Notes under the pieces: model-generated
Databases searched by the model: none
What the model was told of the DNA's origin: nothing
The model's input: the letters and a program-made list of their open reading frames with translations, nothing else
Made by a program: the position numbers and the translations under genes
Origin: Glaciecola sp. 33A
GTDB lineage: Bacteria; Pseudomonadota; Gammaproteobacteria; Enterobacterales; Alteromonadaceae
Direction: 5' to 3'
Assembly (NCBI RefSeq): GCF_002836745.1
Contig: NZ_PJAR01000024.1
Coordinates: 62,001-126,000, forward strand
Length of the DNA: 64,000 bases
Part shown: piece by piece, positions 16,023 to 24,231 of the stretch
Numbering within the stretch: the first letter of the stretch is position 1
Layout of the letters: each line of letters starts with the position of its first letter

Positions 16023-17993
16023 ATGATCCAAATACAAAATTTGTCGCTACAACGCGGTGTAAAAGAACTAATTAAACAAGCCAATGTTGAAATATATCCG
16101 GGTCACAAGGCCGCCGTTATTGGTCCGAATGGCTGCGGAAAATCAACTCTGTTTGGTTTGCTTCGAGGCGAAATACAACCGGATCTGGGAGACTGCCTAG
16201 TGCCCAAAGGCTGGCATATTGTGTCAGTTGCACAGGAAACACCCGGTACCGACCGTTCCGCAATTGATTATGCGATTGATGGTGATGCTAGATTACGTCA
16301 ATTACAAGCCGATTTGGTGAAAGCAGAAATGTCACATAATGGTGACAAGATCGGTCATCTGCATGATTTACTTGCACAAACGGGTGCTTATGATGTTGAG
16401 GCTCGAGCATCTACTATTCTGTCTGGACTAGGCTTTAAAAACGAACAGCTTCAATTGCCGGTTAGTCATTTTTCAGGTGGTTGGAGAATGCGTCTAAATT
16501 TGGCTCAGGCTTTGTTATGTGATTCTGACTTGCTGTTATTGGATGAGCCAACTAATCACCTTGACTTAGATGCGGTGATTTGGCTAGAAACCTGGATCCA
16601 GCGTTATAAAGGCACACTACTGCTTATTTCGCACGACAAATCATTTATAGATGCTTGTGTGAGCAACATTGTTAGTTTTGAACAACAAAACCTCATTAGC
16701 TACTCTGGTAACTATTCAAGTTATGAGCATCAGCGCTCGGAGCGCATGCGTTTGCAAGCGAGTGAGTATGAAAAGCAAGAACGTAAAAAAGCGCATCTAA
16801 ACTCTTTTATTACTCGTTTCAAGGCTAAAGCAAGTAAAGCCAAACAAGCACAAAGCAGAGTGAAGCAACTCGAGAAGATGCAGGATATTTTACCCGTACA
16901 CCAAACATCGGGGTTTCAGTTTTCATTTAAGCCACCTGAAAAATTGCCCAATCCGCTAGTGCGAATGGAAGAAGTGCAGGTGGGTTATGCTGATAACATT
17001 ATTCTCAAGCAAGTGAAAATGAACTTAGTGCCTGGCAGTCGCATTGGCTTATTGGGTAAAAATGGCGCGGGTAAGTCTACTTTTATCAAATTATTAGCGG
17101 GTGAACTGCAACCGTTGCGTGGCGAATATGCCACCTCAGCGGGCTTAACTATCGGCTATTTCGCTCAGCATCAGGTTGAGTTATTGCACTTAGAAAGTTC
17201 AGCTTACGAGCACGTTTTCAGATTAGACAAAACCCAAACTGAACAGCAAATCAGGGACTATCTAGGTGGCTTTGGTTTTCATGGTAATGATGCTTTAAAA
17301 GCAGTTGCACCGATGTCGGGTGGTGAAAAAGCCAGACTGGTATTAGCACTTGTTGTGTTTCAAAAGCCAAATTTGTTGTTACTTGATGAACCAACTAACC
17401 ATTTGGATATGGAAATGCGACATGCATTAACCTTCGCGCTACAAGCTTTTGAAGGCGCGATGGTATTGGTATCGCATGATAGATTTTTGCTATCAACAGT
17501 GTGTGATGAATTTTATCTTGTCGATGCAGGTGGTGTGAACGTGTTTGATGGCGATCTCGATGACTACAAAAAATGGTTGTTTAGTGCTGCGGCTAGCAAT
17601 AAAACCGCTGATAAACTAACGACCGCATCAACAAATAATGTTACCTCTGCCATTGTTCAACATTCAGAAACTTCAGTGCAAAAAGCGAATAGTGATGTCG
17701 ATAAGAAAACGCGCAAGCGAATGGAAGCCCATTTTCGCCAAACGACAAAGCAATTTCGCGACGTGATCAGCAAGGAAGAAAAGCGAATGGAAACGTGTAA
17801 TCAACAATTAAGCAAGCTAGAAACCCAATTAAGTGATGCAAGTTTGTATGATGCAGAAAACAAAAAAAGGCTCAATGAAGTACTAAGTAAGCAAGCAGGC
17901 TGTAAAGTCGAGTTAGACGCGATTGAGCTGTCATGGCTTGATGCACAAGAACAATTAGAAGCAGCTTCGGCAGAATTTGAGAAGAGTTTGTAG
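16023..17993 (+). CDS. yheS: ABC-F ATPase YheS
   Basis: This 656-residue protein has two ATP-binding cassettes on one chain and no membrane domain, the layout of ABC-F ribosome-associated ATPases. The first Walker A is GPNGCGKST (34-42) and the second is GKNGAGKST (about 344-352). Both Walker B/D-loop regions read LLLDEPTNHLD. The linker with RFKAKASKAKQAQSR (about 265-280) is the P-site tRNA-interaction motif, and a C-terminal coiled coil (about 555-655) follows. YheS acts on the translating ribosome, probably to relieve stalls. It is followed by yheT and yheU, as in E. coli. Confidence 0.94.
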   Translation: MIQIQNLSLQRGVKELIKQANVEIYPGHKAAVIGPNGCGKSTLFGLLRGEIQPDLGDCLVPKGWHIVSVAQETPGTDRSAIDYAIDGDARLRQLQADLVKAEMSHNGDKIGHLHDLLAQTGAYDVEARASTILSGLGFKNEQLQLPVSHFSGGWRMRLNLAQALLCDSDLLLLDEPTNHLDLDAVIWLETWIQRYKGTLLLISHDKSFIDACVSNIVSFEQQNLISYSGNYSSYEHQRSERMRLQASEYEKQERKKAHLNSFITRFKAKASKAKQAQSRVKQLEKMQDILPVHQTSGFQFSFKPPEKLPNPLVRMEEVQVGYADNIILKQVKMNLVPGSRIGLLGKNGAGKSTFIKLLAGELQPLRGEYATSAGLTIGYFAQHQVELLHLESSAYEHVFRLDKTQTEQQIRDYLGGFGFHGNDALKAVAPMSGGEKARLVLALVVFQKPNLLLLDEPTNHLDMEMRHALTFALQAFEGAMVLVSHDRFLLSTVCDEFYLVDAGGVNVFDGDLDDYKKWLFSAAASNKTADKLTTASTNNVTSAIVQHSETSVQKANSDVDKKTRKRMEAHFRQTTKQFRDVISKEEKRMETCNQQLSKLETQLSDASLYDAENKKRLNEVLSKQAGCKVELDAIELSWLDAQEQLEAASAEFEKSL

Positions 17994-18090
17994 GCTGATG
18001 AATGGTGCAATATGCTGGCAGTATTTTCCGCAAATGGTGGTTAATAAAACCAAGCAAGGCAACAGCAGTTGATTAATATGGTGGGGAAGC

Positions 18091-19146
18091 ATGTTTAGGA
18101 GCAAATTCGGTAAGGTAGTGTCGTCTACATTTCAGGCACCTGGTTGGGCTCGCAATGCGCATGTTCAAACTATTTGGCCGCGGTACCTGATTAAAAAGCC
18201 AGAGTTAAATATACAGAATGAACGCATCAGCACACCCGATGGTGATTTTTTGGATATTGCTTGGTGTCTGCCTGACAATGTCCTTGCACAAAGTGCAAAA
18301 GGCGTTGTGGTGGTATTCCATGGTCTTGAAGGCTCGGTTAACTCGCATTATGCAAGACACCTTATAAATCGTATAAAAGAAGACGGTTTTATTGTCGCCT
18401 TAATGCACTTTAGAGGCTGCAGCCACGAGTCAAATATGACGCCACGGGCCTATCATTCTGGAGAAACAGTTGACCCGATACAAACGATAAGCCATGTTAA
18501 ACAGCGTTACCCCAACTTGCCCGTATTTGCCGTTGGCTATTCACTGGGCGGCAATATGTTGTTAAAGCTATTGAGTGAAACCGCTGGGCAAAAAGTCCTT
18601 TGCGCTGCAGTGGCAGTCTCAGCGCCATTGTTATTAGCTGAATGCGCACTTCGTATGCAACGTGGATTTTCACGTTTGTATCAGCATTATTTACTTAACA
18701 GCATGAAAAATAAATTACTGGAAAAAATGCAGTGTTTAGATATACGCCGTGCGTTGAGCATCGACGCGGGCAAAGTAAAAGCCTTATCTACCTTTAGAGA
18801 ATTTGATCAGGATGTCACCGCAAAATTACATGGCTTTGAGGATGCGGACGATTATTATGATCATTGTAGCGCCATGCCGATGCTTAAAAATATAACCACC
18901 AACACCTTGGTATTGCATTCCAGAGATGACCCATTTATGACCGAAGCGGTAGTGCCAAGTGAGAATCAGTTATCCAATTCAGTTGCTTATGAGTTAAGTG
19001 AAAAAGGAGGTCATGTTGGTTTTTTGCATGGCACACCTTTTAGGCCAAAGCTTTGGCTGCAAGAACGCATATCAGAGTTTTTGGAAGAACAGCATCAACG
19101 AATTTTAGCCGCTGAAACAATTAAGAAAACTGAGATAAACGCATGA
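18091..19146 (+). CDS. yheT: YheT family alpha/beta hydrolase
   Basis: This 351-residue protein belongs to the AB-hydrolase YheT (esterase EstB-like) family. Motifs seen are FHGLEGS (oxyanion region), HFRGCSHE, the nucleophile elbow GYSLGGNM with Ser151, HSRDDPFM for the acid, and GGHVGF for the histidine. No signal peptide is present. The natural substrate is unknown. The start ATG is 97 bases after yheS, and its last four bases overlap the yheU start (ATGA), so yheT and yheU are translationally coupled. Confidence 0.92.
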   Translation: MFRSKFGKVVSSTFQAPGWARNAHVQTIWPRYLIKKPELNIQNERISTPDGDFLDIAWCLPDNVLAQSAKGVVVVFHGLEGSVNSHYARHLINRIKEDGFIVALMHFRGCSHESNMTPRAYHSGETVDPIQTISHVKQRYPNLPVFAVGYSLGGNMLLKLLSETAGQKVLCAAVAVSAPLLLAECALRMQRGFSRLYQHYLLNSMKNKLLEKMQCLDIRRALSIDAGKVKALSTFREFDQDVTAKLHGFEDADDYYDHCSAMPMLKNITTNTLVLHSRDDPFMTEAVVPSENQLSNSVAYELSEKGGHVGFLHGTPFRPKLWLQERISEFLEEQHQRILAAETIKKTEINA

Positions 19147-19349
19147 TCATTCCCGCTGACTCCATTGACAATGAAACACTGCAAAGTCTGGTGGAAAGCT
19201 TCGTTTTGCGCGAAGGCACAGACTATGGTGAAGTAGAAATTACTATGCAGGAAAAAGTAGATCAGATTATTGAGCAACTCAGGCTGGGTGACATTGTTAT
19301 CGAATATTCGGAAGAACATGAAAGTGTAAATATTATTAAAAAACCATAA
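19143..19349 (+). CDS. yheU: YheU family protein
   Basis: This 68-residue protein matches the YheU family (UPF0270), with IIPADSIDNETLQSLVESFVLREGTDYGE-type features: the LREGTDYG segment and the V.QI..QL..G...I.YSE pattern. It is cytoplasmic, small and acidic, and has no known activity. It overlaps the yheT stop by four bases. The position after yheS-yheT is the same as in E. coli. Confidence 0.93.
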   Translation: MIIPADSIDNETLQSLVESFVLREGTDYGEVEITMQEKVDQIIEQLRLGDIVIEYSEEHESVNIIKKP

Positions 19350-19428
19350 CGCCATAGTTATCAGTTACAAACCGCATTAGATACTGTAAGCGCACCTTAT
19401 TTTCACCTTATAACTTTTGGAACCTGTT

Positions 19429-20796
19429 TTGTCACGACTTCCCGTTACTACCATCGCACTAATTGCAGTTTGCGCTGGCTATCTGATTGCACCAATGGGC
19501 TTAGCCGCTGTGAATGTGGCTATTCCTGTTTTAGCTGAAGATTTGCAAGCAAGTGCGACAAAAGTATCTTGGCTACCAACCTTGTACATTTTAGCTAACG
19601 TTGCCTTTATGTTGCCTTTTGGCAAATTAGCCGACAATTTTGGCAGGAAACGTATCTATGCTCTGGGGCTTTCACTCAATGCTTTAAGCGCGTTTATGTG
19701 CGCAATAGGCACCAATATTGACTGGATTTTGTTTTGGCGTTTTATTCAAGGCGCCGCCGGTGCTATGATTTTTAGTACCGGTGTGGCGATTATTACCTCA
19801 GTGACTCCCTCTAAGAAAAGAGGTGCTGCGCTCGGATTTTTGGCTGCTTGTGTATATATTGGTCTTACTCTAGCGCCTGCAGTGGGTGGTTGGCTAACTG
19901 AATTATTAGGCTGGCGTGCGGTGTTCTATTTTCAAATTCCACTGGTTATCGCGCTACTAATATTTATGAAATATAAGCTGCACGGCGAATGGAAAAACCA
20001 ACATCACTCACGATTCGACTGGATAGGGTCGGCTATATTTATTACTTTTGCCTGCACCTTAGTTTATGGCTTAAGTAAATTACCCAGTCTGTTAGGTATT
20101 GGTTTACTTGCCTCATCTTTACTGAGCTTAGCGGCTTTTATCGTGCATCAAAGTCGTGACAAGCAACCTTTGATCCGGGTACAGATGTTTCGGGAAAGTC
20201 GGGTATTTAGTTTATCCTTATCTACCTCGTTCTTAATGTATGGCAGTAACTTTGCGATTATCTTTTTACTTAGTTTATATTTACAATATATTAAAGGTTT
20301 TGGTCCCGCGTATGCTGGCCAAATTTTGTTGATGCAGGCGCTCTGTATGGCAATTATGGCTCCTATTGCGGGTAAGTTAGCAGACCGTTTCCAACCCAGA
20401 ATAATTGCCACTTTAGGCTGCGCTATCGTTGCCGTCGGTTTTATGTTTCTTATTCAAATTGATACACAAACAACCGCGTTTTATATCGGTGGTTCACTCG
20501 GCTTAGTTGGCTTAGGTTTTGGCCTGTTTTCAACACCCAATAACAGCGCAATAATGGGCGCGGTGAAAGAACAGGAAGTCGGTGTTGCTTCGGCATCCAT
20601 GAATTTATCGCGCACTATAGGGAACTTAGTTGGTATGAGTTTGGTGAATTTGATGATGCACTATTATATTGGGGACGCTAATTTTGGCCCCGAGAGCAAC
20701 CCAGCACTGATGAGTACGATTTCTTTAGCTTTATTGATGTCGCTTTCTTTTGTGATCCTAGCCACTGTTATTTCTGCCGTAAGGGGAAAGCAATAG
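19429..20796 (+). CDS. MFS drug/metabolite efflux transporter (DHA2-like)
   Basis: This protein of about 455 residues has 12-14 hydrophobic helices and the major facilitator motif A as GKLADNFGRKRIY, between helices 2 and 3. Motif C-like glycine/proline residues appear in helix 5 (LAPAVGGWL). The overall pattern resembles the DHA2/EmrB-QacA branch of proton-driven exporters. The substrate cannot be read from the sequence. The start is TTG in either reading: 19417 gives four more residues, but the TTG at 19429 has GGAA six bases upstream. It follows yheU by about 80 bases but is not part of the usual yhe cluster. Confidence 0.85.
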   Translation: MSRLPVTTIALIAVCAGYLIAPMGLAAVNVAIPVLAEDLQASATKVSWLPTLYILANVAFMLPFGKLADNFGRKRIYALGLSLNALSAFMCAIGTNIDWILFWRFIQGAAGAMIFSTGVAIITSVTPSKKRGAALGFLAACVYIGLTLAPAVGGWLTELLGWRAVFYFQIPLVIALLIFMKYKLHGEWKNQHHSRFDWIGSAIFITFACTLVYGLSKLPSLLGIGLLASSLLSLAAFIVHQSRDKQPLIRVQMFRESRVFSLSLSTSFLMYGSNFAIIFLLSLYLQYIKGFGPAYAGQILLMQALCMAIMAPIAGKLADRFQPRIIATLGCAIVAVGFMFLIQIDTQTTAFYIGGSLGLVGLGFGLFSTPNNSAIMGAVKEQEVGVASASMNLSRTIGNLVGMSLVNLMMHYYIGDANFGPESNPALMSTISLALLMSLSFVILATVISAVRGKQ

Positions 20797-21007
20797 AACC
20801 CTTCTTATCAGAGACCACGGGGTCAAATTAGGTGCTATTTATAGACAACTATCAGTCAACCTAGTGACCAAGACAACTTAACAAAAGCCAAAATACTTTA
20901 CACAGAAAAGCAAAATAGTATTGATTCAGTATTGCTCCTGCATATAGTTTTAAAACAGTTTTAGGTATACTCGACCATTCTGTTTTTTATCACCATAAGT
21001 AGTGCAA

Positions 21008-21379
21008 ATGAGCTTCATAATTTCCTTAATTCGTAACTTACTCGGTGGCATCATTGCTTTTTTAGATGTTATCACGCGCGGCGCAAAATTAAAGCGCACA
21101 AGGGAGGCACAGCAGCAAGTTGAAAAAGACGCAGCAGGACTAACACTTTATCAATTTTTCGCTTGTCCTTTTTGTATTAAAACTCGACGAGCAATGTACA
21201 AAATGAACCTACCTATCGTTAAACGTAATGCATCTAAAGGGTCGCCATATCGTGACGAATTGCTGCAAGGTGGCGGCAAAATCAAAACCCCTTGTTTACG
21301 CATTGAAACGGCAGACGAGGTGACATGGTTGTATGAGTCTTCTGAGATTATTAAGTATGTGCAGCAGCGCTTTAAATAA
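21008..21379 (+). CDS. Membrane-anchored glutaredoxin-like protein
   Basis: This 123-residue protein starts with a hydrophobic helix (about 2-22) and a short basic linker. A glutaredoxin/GST-N-type thioredoxin fold follows, with the CPFC redox site (Cys53 and Cys56), the KTPCL cis-proline region and LYESSEIIKYV at the C-terminus. It would face the cytoplasm and handle glutathione-linked disulfides near the membrane. The ATG at 21008 is preferred to a GTG two codons earlier. It stands alone, and the convergent marR follows. Confidence 0.82.
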   Translation: MSFIISLIRNLLGGIIAFLDVITRGAKLKRTREAQQQVEKDAAGLTLYQFFACPFCIKTRRAMYKMNLPIVKRNASKGSPYRDELLQGGGKIKTPCLRIETADEVTWLYESSEIIKYVQQRFK

Positions 21380-21419
21380 CGGTACTATCGGGTATCTATA
21401 GGGACTTAGGATAAACCAT

Positions 21420-21441
21420 ATAAAACCGGCCCAAGGCCGGT
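21420..21441 (-). terminator. Putative terminator for the marR/BCCT unit
   Basis: On the minus strand, the perfect 7-bp stem ACCGGCC/GGCCGGT (21425-21441) is followed by TTTTATA. It lies about 95 bases past the marR stop. There is no T run on the plus-strand side, so it would work only for minus-strand transcripts. Confidence 0.55.
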
Positions 21442-21533
21442 GCGATTAAAATTTATGTAATAGTCGTAAGCACAAACCGACAGCCCTAAAATGAGTCATT
21501 GCGACCCACTTAGTGAAGTTAACGAGCTTCATT

Positions 21534-22010
21534 TTATTTTTCGATAATGTTTCCAACTTCGAGAATGGGTGAAGCGTCGACATGTTGCGCATCCATCATT
21601 AACGCAATGCGTTGCAAGGTCGCTACCATTTGACTTTGCTCCCATTCTTCCATCGCTTTAAAGCGGTTGGTAAAATGTTCTTGTAACGGCAATGGAGCCG
21701 TTGACAAAGATTGTGCCCCGTCTTTTGTTAAAAATACACCGACCTTTCGTTTGTCTTCTGTGCTCCTGATCCTTTCAACTAGATTTCTCGCTTCCATGCG
21801 ATCCAGAATATTGGTGACAGTAGCCGAACTAAGGTTAATGTCTTCTGCGATTTCTCGCACCATAACACCTGCTTGTTTACCTACCTTTTGTAATATCATT
21901 AATTGTGGGCCTGTTAACCCCACTTCTTTACTTAATTGGCGTGACCGCATACCAATAGCGCGAATGATTTTCCTTAACGCTACTAGCAATTCTTCGTCTT
22001 TTTTTAACAT
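21534..22010 (-). CDS. MarR-family transcriptional regulator
   Basis: This 158-residue protein has the MarR winged helix-turn-helix layout. The recognition region is GVMVREIAEDINLSSATVTNIL, here seen as DINLSSATVTNILDRME (about 60-76), followed by the wing ERIRSTEDKRKVGVFLT. The N- and C-terminal helices would form the dimer. Its start is only 15 bases after the stop of the BCCT transporter gene, so it is probably co-transcribed with the transporter and controls its expression in response to osmotic or metabolite signals. That role is inferred from position. Confidence 0.88.
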   Translation of the reverse strand: MLKKDEELLVALRKIIRAIGMRSRQLSKEVGLTGPQLMILQKVGKQAGVMVREIAEDINLSSATVTNILDRMEARNLVERIRSTEDKRKVGVFLTKDGAQSLSTAPLPLQEHFTNRFKAMEEWEQSQMVATLQRIALMMDAQHVDASPILEVGNIIEK

Positions 22011-22025
22011 TGAACTGAATTCTCC

Positions 22026-23981
22026 TTATCGCATCAGATGCAGAAAATACAAGTGTTTGTGATATTGGTCAACAACATCATTGATTAAAGCTGTTTTTGA
22101 CCATCCCATGACACAATAATCTTGCCCTCCCTCGCCAAGGTGGACTTCTGCACGGTAATAAACTTCATTTTGAGAAGTGTCGTTATCATTGGCAAAGTCA
22201 GGCTGCACATGCAATTTAGGGAGGATTGCATAACTAAAGCCTTGGTCTTCACCTTGTTTTACGGAAATAGTGATCCCAGCTTCGGTTTGTTCTACTTCCG
22301 CTTCTATATCTAATTCTTTTAATTCTTTTTTCACGGCTAAAAAAGAACTCGACCCGGTTTCATTAATAAATTGCGTTACGCGTTTCTTGCTGGGAAAATC
22401 AACGATACTTTTGAGACGTTCACGCCAGTTCTCTTCATTGCTGTTGCCCTGCAAAATAATCGGGGTGTATTGCTGACTATCTTGTTTAAAAGCCTCGACC
22501 CTTAACGCTTTTATTAAGCCAAACATCGCAATTAACAGCACCACCGCAAAGGGTAAAGCACTGGCAATAGTCATGGTTTGCAATGCGCTAATGCCATCAG
22601 CCAGCAGCAATACGGCGGCGATAATACCCACACCAGCGGTCCAATATACACGCTGCCATAAGGGCGTATTATTGTTACCATGACTGCATAGCATATCAAT
22701 TACCATTGCACCTGAGTCACATGATGTGACGAAAAATACCACTATCATTAATACTGCGATCACCGATAATAAACTCGACCATGGAAATTGTTCCAAGAAC
22801 AAGAATAACGCAACCGGCGTGTTATCAGTTGCTAAGGTTCCTAGCATCTCATTGCCCTGGTTAAGTACTAGGTCTATCGCACTATTACCAAATATATTCA
22901 TCCAAATAAGGGTAAATACGGTGGGAACAATCAACACACCGAGAATGAATTCTCGAATAGTACGTCCACGCGAAATACGAGCAATAAAAATACCCACAAA
23001 CGGAGCCCAAGCCAACCACCAACCCCAGTAAAATATGGTCCAACCACCGATCCATTCGGTTTTTTGATAAGCGAATAAGTTAAAAGTATTAAGCACTAGA
23101 TCCGACAAATAAGCCCCCGTATTTTGCATTAGTGCTTTAAACAAAAATACGGTTGGCCCTAAGATTAAGATAAGTGCTAATAAGCCAACTGCGAGTATCA
23201 TGTTGAATTCAGACAGTATCTTTATACCTCTGTCTAAACCACTCGCGACTGAGATAATCGCAATACAAGTGATACCGATAATTAAACCGACTTGTGCAAT
23301 GGTGGTAGTAGGAAACTCAAATAAATAGTTCAGTCCCGCGCTTATTTGCAAAACCCCAAGGCCTAAGGATGTCGCTACGCCGAATAATGTGCCAGTTACC
23401 GCAAAGATATCGACTAAGTCGCCCCGCCAACCATAAATTTTATCACCAATTAACGGATACAAAGCTGAGCGCAATGTCAGTGGTAGGTCATGCCGGAAAC
23501 TAAAATAGGCCAACGTTAAAGCAACAATCGCGTAAATTGCCCAAGCATGCAAACCCCAATGGAAAAACGTCGTTTTCATTGCTTCTTTCGCTGCTGCAAC
23601 TGTGCCAGGATCTGCTGTGGGTGGCACTAAGAAGTGCATTAACGGCTCTGCTACGCCATAAAACATTAAACCGATACCCATGCCCGCTGCAAATAACATG
23701 GATAACCAACTTACGTATGAATAATCTGGCGTTGCATGATCCGGCCCAAGTTTAACATCGCTGAATCTGGAAAAGCCTAAATACAGAGTAAAAACGAGAA
23801 TGACGGCAACTGTAAATACATAAAACCAACTAAAATTTTCAACAATAGAACTTTGTAGTGAAGCAAAAAAACTGGCTGATACTTGCGGAAAGACGAGTGT
23901 AAACAAAAGTAAGCTGATGACTAAAAGGGAAGCAGGGTAAAACACCGCACTATTTAGTTTGCCTGGTTCATCTTTATTCAC
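22026..23981 (-). CDS. BCCT-family betaine/carnitine/choline transporter
   Basis: This 651-residue protein has 12 hydrophobic helices (about 12-490) and a cytoplasmic C-terminal domain of about 150 residues, like E. coli BetT. The BCCT signature is clear in WTIFYWGWWLAWAPFVGIF and the following RISRGRTIREF. GMGIGLMFYGVAEP is another family block. Family members take up compatible solutes with sodium or protons. The long tail, as in BetT, probably senses osmotic state. Which solute it carries cannot be told. It is followed by a MarR regulator; no betAB genes are nearby. Confidence 0.93.
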   Translation of the reverse strand: MNKDEPGKLNSAVFYPASLLVISLLLFTLVFPQVSASFFASLQSSIVENFSWFYVFTVAVILVFTLYLGFSRFSDVKLGPDHATPDYSYVSWLSMLFAAGMGIGLMFYGVAEPLMHFLVPPTADPGTVAAAKEAMKTTFFHWGLHAWAIYAIVALTLAYFSFRHDLPLTLRSALYPLIGDKIYGWRGDLVDIFAVTGTLFGVATSLGLGVLQISAGLNYLFEFPTTTIAQVGLIIGITCIAIISVASGLDRGIKILSEFNMILAVGLLALILILGPTVFLFKALMQNTGAYLSDLVLNTFNLFAYQKTEWIGGWTIFYWGWWLAWAPFVGIFIARISRGRTIREFILGVLIVPTVFTLIWMNIFGNSAIDLVLNQGNEMLGTLATDNTPVALFLFLEQFPWSSLLSVIAVLMIVVFFVTSCDSGAMVIDMLCSHGNNNTPLWQRVYWTAGVGIIAAVLLLADGISALQTMTIASALPFAVVLLIAMFGLIKALRVEAFKQDSQQYTPIILQGNSNEENWRERLKSIVDFPSKKRVTQFINETGSSSFLAVKKELKELDIEAEVEQTEAGITISVKQGEDQGFSYAILPKLHVQPDFANDNDTSQNEVYYRAEVHLGEGGQDYCVMGWSKTALINDVVDQYHKHLYFLHLMR

Positions 23982-24231
23982 TTACTACCCCTTAATTATT
24001 TAGAACTCCAATCATATTACATTGCATTGAATTAAACACGATTATTCTATTGTAAATGTGAGATTAGTTTCACCATAGAAGTAATAAAGTCAACAATAAA
24101 TTACTTGTAGCACTAAAAATCTTGAAACTAGTGTGTTATATTGAACGCTAATAGATACACTCCTAATATTTAGTATACTAATTATTATATAAAATATTAC
24201 TAGTTAAACGTTATTTAAACAGGTGAAACCA

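Noticed and set aside
20815-20850. GGGGTCAAATTAGGTGCT, similar to the lead-in of REP/RAYT transposase elements
   Set aside because: Only one short match, with no palindromic REP repeats and no transposase gene nearby; too little to call a mobile element.
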